Shown in pieces: positions 26,191 to 36,500 of a DNA stretch of 64,000 bases. The stretch is from DASVUC01 sp038237225 (GTDB lineage Bacteria > Planctomycetota > Phycisphaerae > Tepidisphaerales > Tepidisphaeraceae). The stretch spans positions 186,001 to 250,000 of the forward strand of contig JBBRYX010000002.1 in NCBI GenBank assembly GCA_038237225.1, written 5' to 3'. Each line of letters starts with the position of its first letter. Position 1 is the first letter of the stretch. The translations under genes were made by a program, and so were the position numbers. The notes beneath the pieces are model-generated. The model searched no databases, had not been told where the DNA came from, and worked only from the letters and a program-made list of their open reading frames with translations.

Positions 26191-26508
26191 TCACAAGCCA
26201 GTCGCACCGCACCGAATTTGCCGTTCCGGCGCCACTGAATAATCTGTTGGACTGTAAAAGATACGCTTGCCGCGATCTCCAGGATACGGGAGTAGGTCTC
26301 CATTATCGCAAAAGGCAAATAGATAAGCGACCTTCTCTCGCGGAAGTCGCAGCTTATTTGCCAATTTCGGCTCGCCCTCATCGTAGTCTGTAAAGTAGGC
26401 CCCGAAGGGATTCTCCTGCGGCGGCGGTTGACCGGCTTTGAATACCCACGCTACCTGTGAACGGATCGCGTTCCATCCAATCTTATCTGTGTAATGAAAC
26501 AAGCTCAT
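26191..26508 (-). CDS. HYD1-type ADP-ribosyltransferase-like protein
   Basis: A 105-residue protein that begins MSLFHYTDKIGWNAI and continues to PFGAYFTDYDEGEP. The HYT at residues 5-7 and GAYFTD are the hallmark of the HYD1-signature ART family known from polymorphic toxins. Such domains usually sit at the C-terminus of large secreted toxins, but here the domain stands alone with no trafficking region. The start at 26508 places HYT at the usual distance. Two unknown genes follow in the same operon. It could be a toxin fragment, a toxin-antitoxin or defence module, or a nucleic-acid-modifying enzyme; activity is unproven. Confidence 0.6.
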   Translation of the reverse strand: MSLFHYTDKIGWNAIRSQVAWVFKAGQPPPQENPFGAYFTDYDEGEPKLANKLRLPREKVAYLFAFCDNGDLLPYPGDRGKRIFYSPTDYSVAPERQIRCGATGL

Positions 26509-26534
26509 AGTGCACAGGTCTTTGCACGCTCGCT

Positions 26535-27434
26535 TCAAACCCCCAGCACCCCCGCCATCGTCTCCCCAATCGTCGCCGGACTCTCCGCCACCGCGATCCC
26601 CGCCGCCTTCAGCGCCGCGATCTTCGTCTCCGCGCTTCCTTCTCCGCCCGAGATAATCGCCCCCGCATGTCCCATCCGCCGTCCCGGCGGCGCAGTTCTC
26701 CCCGCAATAAACGCCACCACGGGCTTCCTCACATTCGCCTTCACATACGCCGCCGCCGCTTCCTCATCCGCGCCGCCGATCTCCCCAATCATAATGATCG
26801 CATCCGTCTTCGGATCTCGATTAAACAGCTCGATCACCTCGATAAAATTCACTCCCTTCACCGGATCCCCGCCGATCCCCACCGCCGTCGTCTGCCCCAT
26901 GTTCCGGGTGGCACATTGCCAAACCGCTTCGTACGTCAACGTCCCCGAACGCGACACAATCCCCACGCTCTTCCCGCTCTTCGCATCTCTCGGCGCCAGG
27001 TGAATATACCCCGGCATAATCCCAATCTTGCACTCCCCCGGCGTAATCACCCCCGGACAGTTCGGCCCCACCAGCACCACGTCCGGATAACTTTTCAGAA
27101 ACGCCTTCACCTTCACCATGTCCAGAACCGGAATCCCCTCCGTGATCGCCACGATCGTCTTGATCCCCCCATCCGCCGCCTCCATGATCGCATCCGCCGC
27201 AAACGCCGGCGGAACAAAAATCATCGTCGCATCCGCACCCGTCGCCTTCACCGCCTCCTCAACCGTATTAAACACCGGCAGCCCATTCCCCTCCTTCGTC
27301 CCACCCTTCCCCGGCGTCGTCCCGCCCACCATCTTCGTCCCATATGCCAAACACCCCTTGGTATGAAACGCCCCCGCCGTCCCGGTAATGCCCTGCGTAA
27401 TCACCCGCGTCTCTCTATTGACAAGAATGCTCAT
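26535..27434 (-). CDS. sucD: Succinyl-CoA synthetase (ligase) subunit alpha
   Basis: A 299-residue TCA-cycle subunit, with the CoA-binding Rossmann domain at the N-terminus (TQGITGTAGAFHTKGCLAYGTKMVGG), PNCPGVITPGE, and the phosphorylated histidine in GRRMGHAGAIISGG. The start at 27434 matches the usual MSILVN beginning; the ATG at 27518 is too far upstream. Length is normal. The beta subunit gene sucC, normally directly upstream, is not there: a membrane protein gene ends 127 bases away. The HYD1 island follows 26 bases downstream in the same direction and might be read through from it. Confidence 0.95.
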   Translation of the reverse strand: MSILVNRETRVITQGITGTAGAFHTKGCLAYGTKMVGGTTPGKGGTKEGNGLPVFNTVEEAVKATGADATMIFVPPAFAADAIMEAADGGIKTIVAITEGIPVLDMVKVKAFLKSYPDVVLVGPNCPGVITPGECKIGIMPGYIHLAPRDAKSGKSVGIVSRSGTLTYEAVWQCATRNMGQTTAVGIGGDPVKGVNFIEVIELFNRDPKTDAIIMIGEIGGADEEAAAAYVKANVRKPVVAFIAGRTAPPGRRMGHAGAIISGGEGSAETKIAALKAAGIAVAESPATIGETMAGVLGV

Positions 27435-27561
27435 GGTCCTCAACGATCCCAAAAAGTTAACCGAGACAACAAAGCCCCGAAGCCTAATCCCTCCCCCGAA
27501 ACTCAGCAACCCAAACACCGTCCCATATCACCATCCCGACTGCCACGGCCCTGAGCGAGAT

Positions 27562-28191
27562 TTATTCTGAAGTCCCACGAATTTGATGCTTCGCACAAGC
27601 GTCCGACAACAACCCGCCAAACTCCTTCAGCACAATCATCTTCTTTCCGTACGCTTGAACCCGTACTGCGAAACGCCTGCGTTCAATGCGAATCACTAAT
27701 CTCGCGGCCGACCACCGATCAAGAAGCCCCTTCACCCGGACCACCTCCACGCTTGTTAACTCTGCAAGCTTCCACTGGCTGCGCCTGATTCCAAACCAGC
27801 CAGGTTGCGTAACCACGAAATGCTCTTCATCAAATCCCCATCGCATCGGCTCATTCCCGCATTGGATCCAGCTATACAACTGCAGAATGGTAAACCCCGC
27901 CCAAAGCACCGACCCAAATGCAAATGCCCACCCGGCTCGAAACATCCATTGCGCCTTCTCGGACAGACTCCCGGGAAATTGCTGCGCCAACGTGAAAAGT
28001 GCGGCCACGCCGACGCTTGCAAGCAGGAGATTGGAGATAGACCCGCCAATCGAGAGACTGCGCACCCACCGCGGCATCATGCCAAATGTCAGCACTGCGC
28101 CGGTGTCCATCCGCTCCAAACTCATCTGACGAGGTATTCTCGCACTCTGCCAATACCTGAGGAGTGGAACCACATCGACCATCGTAAACAT
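27562..28191 (-). CDS. Hypothetical membrane protein with PH-like cytoplasmic region
   Basis: A 209-residue protein with two membrane helices (about 50-70 and 85-107) and a C-terminal strand-rich domain (FVVTQPGWFGIRRSQWKLAELTSVEVV...LVIRIERRRFAVRVQAYGKKMI) that resembles bacterial PH-like (DUF304-type) domains. No enzyme motif. The leader faces a plus-strand release-factor-like gene; the 169-base gap should hold divergent promoters. Confidence 0.65.
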   Translation of the reverse strand: MFTMVDVVPLLRYWQSARIPRQMSLERMDTGAVLTFGMMPRWVRSLSIGGSISNLLLASVGVAALFTLAQQFPGSLSEKAQWMFRAGWAFAFGSVLWAGFTILQLYSWIQCGNEPMRWGFDEEHFVVTQPGWFGIRRSQWKLAELTSVEVVRVKGLLDRWSAARLVIRIERRRFAVRVQAYGKKMIVLKEFGGLLSDACAKHQIRGTSE

Positions 28192-28360
28192 GACTTTAGA
28201 GATAGGTGGGGGGGTAGCAACTGAACTGCGGCAGGCGGGAGCGAAATGGAACTTGCCCTACCAACAAATATCACCACCTCCCCCTTGACGACCCCGGCGT
28301 CTTGGAGAACTTGGCGATCTACAATCAAGATGTCCGATTTCACGATCTCCCGACCTCCCC

Positions 28361-28873
28361 ATGATCACCCGCCCCTGGGCACTGCCCGAACCCAAGCTCC
28401 TCGCCGATTGCCGCATCGACGCCTTTGTCGGCTCCGGTCCCGGCGGGCAGAAGCGCCACAAGACCAACGCCGCCATCCGCATCACGTATCTCCCCACCGG
28501 CACCTCAACCGTCGCCACGAATTCTCGCTCCCAGCGCGAAAATAAGATCCACGCCATCCGCTACCTTCGTCACAAGCTCGCCATGGAATTCCGCCACGAC
28601 ATCGACACCCTCGCCTACAACCCGCCCGACTATCTCGCCGACTACCCCGGCCTGCACATGAACGAGAAGAACCCGCTGCACCCCACCCTCCTCGCCGAAA
28701 TCCTCGACCTGCTCAAAGCCCTGAAGTGGAGCGTCGCCAGCGCTGCCGCCATGCTCGGCACCACCACCAGCGCCCTCACCCGATTCCTGTACGCCGACCC
28801 CGCCTTCTGGGCCCACGTCAACCACGCCCGCGCCGAGCTTGGCATCAAACCCCTGCGCAAAGAGCGGTCCTGA
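28361..28873 (+). CDS. Peptide chain release factor-like protein (GGQ domain) with C-terminal helical extension
   Basis: A 170-residue protein with a class I release factor catalytic domain. The GGQ motif is at residues 28-30 in GSGPGGQKRHKTNAAIRITY, followed by the basic strand region. It lacks the codon-recognition domain, as do ArfB/YaeJ and related rescue factors, but instead of ArfB's basic tail it has a helix-rich C-terminal region (SVASAAAMLGTTTSALTRFLYADPAFWAHVNHAR) that looks like a helix-turn-helix. A ribosome-rescue role is inferred. It is convergent with the large surface protein gene. Confidence 0.8.
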   Translation: MITRPWALPEPKLLADCRIDAFVGSGPGGQKRHKTNAAIRITYLPTGTSTVATNSRSQRENKIHAIRYLRHKLAMEFRHDIDTLAYNPPDYLADYPGLHMNEKNPLHPTLLAEILDLLKALKWSVASAAAMLGTTTSALTRFLYADPAFWAHVNHARAELGIKPLRKERS

Positions 28874-28935
28874 TCGCCAGCGCCACCCTCGCCCAACACA
28901 TCCCGTGCGCAGCTCTCACTTTCGCCTGCACTGAT

Positions 28936-31900
28936 CTACCGATTCGCCGCGAACCCACTCCGCTTCGACTGGCTGATGCGTCGCTCCGCCGCCTTGCGCC
29001 GCCGCATCGACAGCATTCCCACACCCATCGCCACCAGACTCAAAGCGCCCGGCTCCGGCACCGCGGAAAGCCCTTGCGCGGCCAGCGGGTTTCCCTGCCC
29101 GAGCCCAAGTGCGGCATCAATCCCCGTGTAATCGGTCGCATCAATGCTGCCGTCAAAATTCGTATCCCCATAAAACCACGAAATCCCCAGCGCGACGCTG
29201 GTCCCGATGTTCGCATCAATCGCCGTATAATCCTGCGCCGACACCTGCCCGTCGTAATTCGTGTCCCCGATGTACGTGTACTTCCCGGCAATCGCGCCCG
29301 CCGCGATCGTCTCTCCGCTCCCAAACGGATAATCCGCAAAGTTAGTCAACGAATTATCGAACAGCGCCAGGATCGTCGTCCCGCCCTCGACCGCCTGACT
29401 CTGCGTCGAGATGATCCCGGTCTTGGACGTGTCCACCGCCGCAGAATATCCACCCAGCACTTGGGCTTGCAGAGTCGAGAAGCTTCCGCTGTTGACAACC
29501 AGATCGTTGTCGTTCAGATCCAGCGCCGCCGCTGTGCCGATGGTCAAGCCGTTCACCCGCACGATCGCCTTCTGCCCCGTCACCGATCGCGGCGCGACCG
29601 TCAGGTGGTTCCCGCTGACATCGCCAATCACGACGTTATTCGACGACAACGCCCAAACCGTCAGATTGCCGGCGCCGCTCTTCGTAAAATCCCCCGCGCC
29701 CGAGATCGAGCGCAGCGAGGAATCAAAGCCATTCGAGTCAAACGTCCCGCCGCCCGCGTTGAGGGTCGCGTTTCGCGCCGACGCCACCGCCGCCGTCGTC
29801 CTCAACGTGCCGCCCCCGAAGACGATGTTGTTCGTCGCACTCTGATCCCCCAGATTTCCCGCGGCAGACACCGAGGTGACGCCCGCACTCAGCACCGTAT
29901 TCCCCGAATACGAATTCGCCCCCGCCAGCACCAGCGGCCCCGCCGACATCTTCCTCACGCTCGTCCCGATCCCCGAGATGCTCCCGGTCACATCGATCGT
30001 CCCCGTCGCATCCAGCGTCAACGCATTCCCGTTCCCGCTGATCGCCTGCGACAGCGTCAGCGCCGCGTTCGCGTTGCTCACGCGGATCGTCGCTCCGCCC
30101 GCGCCGCCCACGGTAATCGCCCGGCTCAGCGTTCGATTTGCGCCGCTTGTGTAAACCAAAGTCGCCGCACTCGCGCTGCCAACGCTGATCGCGCCCGTCC
30201 CCAGCCCCAGCGGCTGCGGGTTCGTCGCCACCGCATCAATCGAAGAAATATTCGTCGTCCCGTCATTAAGCACGATCGGCCCGGTAAATGTATTGAGCCC
30301 TGACAGCGTCAAGATACCGCCGTCATTCTTCGTCACCGGTCCCGATCCGCTCAATACGCCATTCAATATGACGCGATCGCCGCCGCCGAACGTGATCGGA
30401 TTGCCGCCTGCCGCGATGTTGCCGGCAAACGTCAAGTGATCGTTCGTCGCTCGAACCGTCGCCCCGCCCGCGCCGCCAACGACGACGTCTCGGGAAAGCG
30501 TCGTTCCCGTCGAACCGGTATACGTAAACGTCGCAGCCGTCGCGCTTCCCACGCTGATCGCCCCCGTGCCCACGCCCACGGGCTGCGCATTCGCCGCCAC
30601 CACATCGATCGTCGGCACCAACAACGTCCCCTCATTCACTGCCAAAGCTCCCGTAAACGTACTTGCGCCCGCAACCGTCAAGCTATCCGGCCCAGCCTTC
30701 GCGACCGCGCCTGTCCCGCTGATCGCGCTGTTCACCACCATGTTCGCACCGTTCGCAATCAGCGTCACCGGGTTCGCGCCTGCACTGATCCCGCTTGTCG
30801 CTCCCGCCGTACCCAGCGTGAAATTCCCGCCTGTCGCCGAAATCGTCGCGCCGCCTGCGCCGCCCGCGATGATTTGCCGATTCATTGTCTGCGCCCCGCC
30901 GCTGTATGAAAACGTCGCAGCCGTTGCGCTCCCGACGGTGATCGGCCCGTCCAGCGTTCCGAGCGCCTGCGTATTTGTCGGCACCGGATCAATCGATGAA
31001 ACAATTATCGTCCCCGCGTTCACCGCCAGCGGCCCGTTGAACGTATTCGCCCCGGACAACGTCAGCGTACCCGTGTCCTGCTTCGTCACCGTGCCCGAAC
31101 CGCTCACGATGCCGTTCACGATCACTCGATCCGCGCCCGCAAACGCCAGGGGATTAGCGCCAGCCGAAATATTCCCGGCAAAAGTCAGCTTGTTGTTCGT
31201 CGATTCCAGGGTTGCCCCGGCCAGACCGCCCACGGCAATATTCCGACCCATCGTCCCCGCGCTTCCCGTATACATGAACGTCGCCGCCGTCGTCGCCGTG
31301 CCCAGCGTAATCGCGCTCGCGCCCACGCCCACCGACTGCGGCGTTGCCACGTTCGCGTCAACCAGGTTCAAGCTCAAAGTCCCCTCGTTGATCACCAGCG
31401 CCCCATTAAACGTGTTCGCGCCCTTCAAAGTCAGCATCGCGGATCCGATCTTGGTCACGCTTGTTCCCGTCCCGCTGATCGCGCTGTTCACCGTGATCGT
31501 CGCGCCGCTCGCATCCAGCGTCACCGCGTTACCGGCCCCATTCACGCCGCTGGTCACGCCCGTCGTCCCAAGCGTGAAATTGTTCCCCGTCGCGCGAATG
31601 GTCGCCCCGCCCGCGCCGCCGACCGCAACCCCGCGATTCAGCGTCCCGTTGTTTCCCGTAAAGACCATCGTCGCCGCGCTCGCGCTCCCCAGCGTGATCG
31701 CACCCGTGCCCGCGCCCAGAGGCTGCGCAACCGTCGGCGTGTTGCTCAACGAGTTGAAGCTCAGCGTGCCGCTCGCAATGTTCAGGGCGCCATCAAAACT
31801 GTTCGCCCCCGTCAGCGTCAGCGTGTTCGCCCCCGTCTTGGTGACTGCGGTTCCCGTCCCGCTGATCGCACTGCTCACCGTGATGTTCGCCGCGCTCGGA

Positions 31901-33324
31901 TCCAGCGTCACCGCACCGCCGTTTCCATTGATCCCGCTGGTCACGCCCCCGGTCCCAAGCGTCAGCACGCCGCCAGTCGTGCGAATCGTCGCCCCGGCAG
32001 CGCCGATGTTCAGCCCCCGATTCAGCGTCGCATTGCCCGTTCCCGTATACACCAGCGTCGCAGCCGACGTCGCGCTCCCAAGACCGATCGCGTTCGTCGC
32101 CTTTCCAAAACCCTGCGCAGTCGAGTTGTTATTGTCGATCTGCTTCACGTTCACCGTCCCGGCATTGATCTGCGTATCGCCGGTGTACGTATTGTTCCCG
32201 GTCAGGCTCAGCGTTCCGGTTCCGTCCTTCTGCAAGCCCCCGCTCCCCGCCCCGATCACGCCGTTGAACGTCGAATCAAACGTCCCATCCACCGTCAGCA
32301 AACCCGATCCGTTGATCACGTTCCCGTTCACGCGCAGGATCCCCGCCGCCGCGTTCCACGTCGAAGCGCCGTTCAGCGTCACATCCATGCTGATCGTCTG
32401 AAGCGATGTGCTGCTGTTCGTCACGCCTCCATTGAGCGCAATCGCGTTCCCATTCAGCGTGAACGCGCCCGCCGTACCGGAGAACGCCACCGAATTCGCC
32501 GTCACGCCCGTGATATCGTTCGTCGTGTTCCGCTGCGTCGTCCCCGCGAACACCAGGTCATCCGCCAATCCCGTCGTCGGCGTATTGTTCAGATTCCAGT
32601 TCGTTTGGTTGCCCGCCGCTCCGCTGTACGTCGACCACGTCCCGGTCCCGCGCCCGCCATCCCACGTCAGCGCGCCCGCGCTGCGCAGCAGCGTCGTCCC
32701 CGTCAGCACCACCGGAGCCGTGGGACCGATCGCAAAGAAGCTCGACGCCGTGGAACCTGTCGTTCCGCTGCCCCACGCCGGCAACCTGAACTCCACCGCG
32801 CTCGTCACGCCGATGTTCGTCAGCGTCACGTTCATCGCCGTACCAGCCGTCCCCACGGTCGTGTTCCCCGTACCCAGCCCCGTCCCAAAATTGTCCACGC
32901 TATAAAACCACCGCGCCCGATCCGGCGCAGGCGTCACCGTGTCCCGCGACACCGTCGCCGTCAGACCCGTCAGCGAAAACGAATAATTCGCCGCCGGCAC
33001 AACCGAAAACGTGAAGTAGTTGTTCGCACTCAGCGCCGCGTTCGATCCCGTCGCTCCATCAAATCCGATCGCGCTCAGCGTGTTCGCATTCGACGTCGGC
33101 GTAATTCCCGCCCCCGCCGCCAGTGCCGTCCCGGTCCAGTTCCCGCTGTCCACCGAGGGTATCGATCCCGCGCTACCCGGCGGCGTATACGTCACCGTAT
33201 CCGCCAGCGCCATGCCCCCCAGCGTCATCGGCACAATCGCCGACATCAACTTCATCGCCCGCTTCGTCCCACTCAAGCCCAAAACACGGTGCGCAGAAAC
33301 GCGCAGGGGATTCCTCCAACCCAT
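28936..33324 (-). CDS. Giant surface protein with autotransporter-associated strand repeats, dockerin-like repeats and PEP-CTERM end
   Basis: A 1462-residue exported protein. AGGAG eight bases upstream supports ATG 33324, giving a long signal segment ending MTLGGMALA. The body consists of about a dozen beta-strand repeats of the autotransporter-associated kind, each with SGTGTxVTKxGxxTLTLxGANTFxGxL-type sequence. Near the C-terminus are two Ca-binding dockerin-like loops (GDTNYDGQVSAQDY and GDTNFDGSIDATDY), then VPEPGALSLVAMGVGML with a basic end, a PEP-CTERM-like sorting tail. Probably a cell-surface or exopolysaccharide-bound adhesin. Its last part is duplicated in the gene at 33597. Confidence 0.85.
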   Translation of the reverse strand: MGWRNPLRVSAHRVLGLSGTKRAMKLMSAIVPMTLGGMALADTVTYTPPGSAGSIPSVDSGNWTGTALAAGAGITPTSNANTLSAIGFDGATGSNAALSANNYFTFSVVPAANYSFSLTGLTATVSRDTVTPAPDRARWFYSVDNFGTGLGTGNTTVGTAGTAMNVTLTNIGVTSAVEFRLPAWGSGTTGSTASSFFAIGPTAPVVLTGTTLLRSAGALTWDGGRGTGTWSTYSGAAGNQTNWNLNNTPTTGLADDLVFAGTTQRNTTNDITGVTANSVAFSGTAGAFTLNGNAIALNGGVTNSSTSLQTISMDVTLNGASTWNAAAGILRVNGNVINGSGLLTVDGTFDSTFNGVIGAGSGGLQKDGTGTLSLTGNNTYTGDTQINAGTVNVKQIDNNNSTAQGFGKATNAIGLGSATSAATLVYTGTGNATLNRGLNIGAAGATIRTTGGVLTLGTGGVTSGINGNGGAVTLDPSAANITVSSAISGTGTAVTKTGANTLTLTGANSFDGALNIASGTLSFNSLSNTPTVAQPLGAGTGAITLGSASAATMVFTGNNGTLNRGVAVGGAGGATIRATGNNFTLGTTGVTSGVNGAGNAVTLDASGATITVNSAISGTGTSVTKIGSAMLTLKGANTFNGALVINEGTLSLNLVDANVATPQSVGVGASAITLGTATTAATFMYTGSAGTMGRNIAVGGLAGATLESTNNKLTFAGNISAGANPLAFAGADRVIVNGIVSGSGTVTKQDTGTLTLSGANTFNGPLAVNAGTIIVSSIDPVPTNTQALGTLDGPITVGSATAATFSYSGGAQTMNRQIIAGGAGGATISATGGNFTLGTAGATSGISAGANPVTLIANGANMVVNSAISGTGAVAKAGPDSLTVAGASTFTGALAVNEGTLLVPTIDVVAANAQPVGVGTGAISVGSATAATFTYTGSTGTTLSRDVVVGGAGGATVRATNDHLTFAGNIAAGGNPITFGGGDRVILNGVLSGSGPVTKNDGGILTLSGLNTFTGPIVLNDGTTNISSIDAVATNPQPLGLGTGAISVGSASAATLVYTSGANRTLSRAITVGGAGGATIRVSNANAALTLSQAISGNGNALTLDATGTIDVTGSISGIGTSVRKMSAGPLVLAGANSYSGNTVLSAGVTSVSAAGNLGDQSATNNIVFGGGTLRTTAAVASARNATLNAGGGTFDSNGFDSSLRSISGAGDFTKSGAGNLTVWALSSNNVVIGDVSGNHLTVAPRSVTGQKAIVRVNGLTIGTAAALDLNDNDLVVNSGSFSTLQAQVLGGYSAAVDTSKTGIISTQSQAVEGGTTILALFDNSLTNFADYPFGSGETIAAGAIAGKYTYIGDTNYDGQVSAQDYTAIDANIGTSVALGISWFYGDTNFDGSIDATDYTGIDAALGLGQGNPLAAQGLSAVPEPGALSLVAMGVGMLSMRRRKAAERRISQSKRSGFAANR
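29114..29525 (-). repeat. 412-bp duplicated C-terminal cassette, copy 1
   Basis: Encodes the conserved LDLNDNDLVVNSGSFS start through both dockerin-like loops. It aligns without gaps to 33772-34183; by hand count about 25 of 412 bases differ (near 94 % identity), while the rest of the two genes is unrelated. Confidence 0.85.
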
Positions 33325-33596
33325 GACAATGCTCCTTCGATCTTGAAATGCCGCCGCGCACCGTCACCCGGCACGAGCGAAAAACAACATGAACCGCTAA
33401 GAGATGGTGCCGCGAAAAGAAATTGCCCTAAGCACCCAGAGCCGAAGAGTGTGCCTCAGCACACCTGCAACGTCAAGCAAATAAGAAATAAACCCGATGA
33501 CCCCAATCGCCCCCCCCATTCCCCCATCTTCCCGAACGCCCCCCCCTCTCTCCACCCGGCCAAGCCCAGCGGCTTCAGCCCTGGGTCTCCCCAGCG
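33325..33596. promoter_or_regulatory. Intergenic region upstream of the strand-repeat surface protein
   Basis: This 272-base gap must hold the promoter for the minus-strand surface protein at 33324. It contains runs of C (33510-33550), a family H palindrome at 33558-33590 that may end the upstream gene's transcript, and no evident gene. Confidence 0.4.
33558..33590. repeat. Palindromic repeat (family H) after the 33597 gene
   Basis: AAGCCCAGCGGCTTCAGCCC and the following TGGGT form an imperfect hairpin (CCCAG.../CTGGG) just past the stop of the surface-protein gene. A better copy is at 39347-39380. Confidence 0.6.
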
Positions 33597-36500
33597 TCAC
33601 CCCCGCGCCCTCCGACGCCTCCCGATCAAGCCAGCCATCATCCCAATCACCCCAACAAAACTCCCCACCTCCGGCACCCCAGCACCACCAGCCCCTCCCG
33701 GAAGGGAGGGGTTTCCCCCGATCCCCAAAGCAGCCACCGCGAGCGGATTCCCCTGCCCCAATCCCAGCGCCGCATCAATCCCCGTGTAATCCGTCGCGTC
33801 AATACTCCCGTCAAAATTCGTATCCCCATAAAACCACGAAATCCCCAGCGCGACGCTCGTCCCGATGTTCGCGTCAATCGCCGTGTAGTCCTGCGCCGAA
33901 ACCTGCCCATCGTAATTCGTGTCCCCGATGTACGTGTACTTCCCGGCAATCGCGCCCGCCGCGATCGTCTCTCCGCTCCCAAACGGATAATCCGCAAAGT
34001 TAGCCAATGAATTATCGAACAGCGCCAGGATCGTCGTCCCCCCGGCAATCGTCTGACTATGTGTCGAGATGATGCCGGTCTTGGTCGTATCCACCGCCGC
34101 AGAATATCCACCCAGCACTTGGGCTTGCAGGGTCGAGAAGCTTCCGCTGTTGACGACCAGATCGTTGTCGTTCAGATCCAGCGTGCCGCTGCTGTTGAGG
34201 TTGAGGTTGTTGAGACGGGCGACCTTGGCGCCGGCCGGCGTGCTGACGCGAGCGCGGACGGCGGCGTTGGCGCCGTCGGCGACGTTGAGAGTTCCTTGGG
34301 AGATCCCGGCGGCGCTGAGGACGGCGCCTGCGGAGACGGTGGTGGATCCGGTGCCGGTCAAAGCGCCAACGGCTTTCCCCCCTGCCGTGACGTTGAAGGC
34401 TGACGTGCCGGTCGTCTGAACATCAAGGTGGTTTCCGGCGGTCGCTGACGCGGTGTTGTCAGTAAAGGGATCCGCTGTCCCGCCGGCGTTTACGGTTCCG
34501 GCATCGATGCGCACCGAGGCTGCGCTGTTGATCTTGAACAATCCGCCGGTATAGCCCATGGACACCGAGCCCGCGCCGCTCTTGATCAGCGTTCCCGTCC
34601 AGGTCTCAATGCCCGTGCCGACGAGAGCGGTGTTGATCACGTCGAGATCGGCCTGGTTGACGTTGCCGGTGTCCGTAAGCTCGGCATCGACGAGGCTGAT
34701 GGGGGTGAGGGCTTCGCCGGTGCGCACGTCAGCCGTGGCCGCGAGTTGGTCGTCGAGATTGCGGTAATCTTTCCCGAAAAACTTGTCGCTGATGATACCG
34801 TCGACGAAGTTGACCAGCCCGTCGCGATTGACGTCGCGTTTGTTGAACGCGTTGGCTCCGGTTGGGTCATTCGCAGCGTTCGCCCGGGCATCGAGCTTCT
34901 GCGGCGCGGTGGCGTTGGATGCCAGCCAGTCCAGCGCCGAATTCTTGCGGAGGACGCCCTTGCGGACGCGATCGCCAAACTCGGCCCCCGATGCGCTCGT
35001 CAGCGTGGTGCTGGAAGTGCTGTCAGCCAGGGCCGCGCCACGGGCGAAGCGATAGAGGTCCTGCCCGTCGAAGTCGCCGTCCGAGTCGAAGTCGCCGAGG
35101 GCGATCAGGTCGCCCTTGGTCGGGGCAAACGCGGTCACGCCGGTGCCCGCGACCGCGGTGGCGTTCGAGCCCGCGATGACGTTCCAATCGGTCCCCAGCG
35201 CGCTCGCGGCCAGCGCCTGCTGCGCCTGGCGCATGACGAACAAGTCGGCGTAGTCGCGCACCTCGCCGCTGGTCTGGTCGAAATTGCCGAACAGCCAGTT
35301 GTTGAGGGTGATGGGAATGCTGCCGCCAGCCGGTGCGGCGCCGGTGCTGGTCTGGTTGTTCCCATAGGTTCCGCTGATTCCCTGCTTGACCAGCCGCGGA
35401 TCACCCGTGTTGAACGCGTTGACGTACGTGCTCCCGAGGAAGGCGGCCGAGAACGTGGCGTTGTACCCTGGGTTGGTCCCGTCCTGGTTCAGCCCGTCCA
35501 GCGTCTTGGTCCTCTTCACGAACGCCGGCAGGATAAACCCGCGCGCCAGAAGCTCGTCGGCGGGATTGGCGACGCTGGTGGCGGGAAAGTTCGCCACCGA
35601 ATCGAGGATGTTCTTGCGGAAATCGTATACGTCGTTGCCGTAGTCGGTCCCGCTGATGACGCTGTGATTATCCCCCTTGATGCCGCTGCCGGTTAAGATG
35701 TCGTCCGACAGTGCCGCCCACTGCGCCGCGGTCAGCGATGCCAGCGCGGCCTTGGGATCCTTCACGGTCACGTAGGTCTGATTGGTGCGCAGGACATAGG
35801 AGCCCTCGACGATCGACTTGGCGCTCATGCGGGTGAAGCCATCGAAGATGTCCAGTGCCGTATCGCTGCCGGCGATCGGATCGGCGAACGCGGCGTTGTT
35901 GCGTTGATCGGCGGGAAGCGCATTGTTCGAGCCGTCAGCCAAGTCATTGTTGTCGTCGCGATATTCCATCACGCGCACCGGTCGCGCGCGGTTGTTGAAG
36001 CTCTCCACGACCGACTCGCTGCTGGTCAGATGCCCGAAACCCATGCGCGAGTTCTGCACGGTCGGCCGCACCTGGCTCGAGCCGCTCGTCTTGTTGCAGA
36101 ACTTGATCTCAGGGCCGACGCGCGTCTGGTTCAAGCCGCTGGCGGCGTTGCCGTTGCCGCTGTCGTTCTCGCCCGTCGCCCACGAGACGTCGAGTCCGAT
36201 GTTGGTGACGGCGGTGTTGATGGTTCCGGAAAACTCGTCGCGGGTGGCGACGTTGAAATCCGCGCCGTTGGCAAGGCGACCGGTCGCATGCAGCCAGCCC
36301 GCATCAGATCGATTGACGCGAGTCAGGCCGCTGCCCGCGTTGGCGATGAAGGTCAAGCCACCGTTGGCGACGGTGACGTTGTTGAGGTTATCGACGCCCC
36401 CGGTGTTCCAGGGACCTGCGCCGTAGGTCGCGCCGCTGTTGGGATTGACATCGGCGGGGTTCATGTTGGCGACTTCGCCGCCGTTAAGCTCGTGGCGCAC

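Noticed and set aside
29880..32400. Regularly spaced similar sequences that might look like a CRISPR array
   Set aside because: The spacing of about 170-260 bases and the open reading frame show they are coding strand repeats of a surface protein. No conserved direct repeat of 25-40 bases and no cas gene is present.
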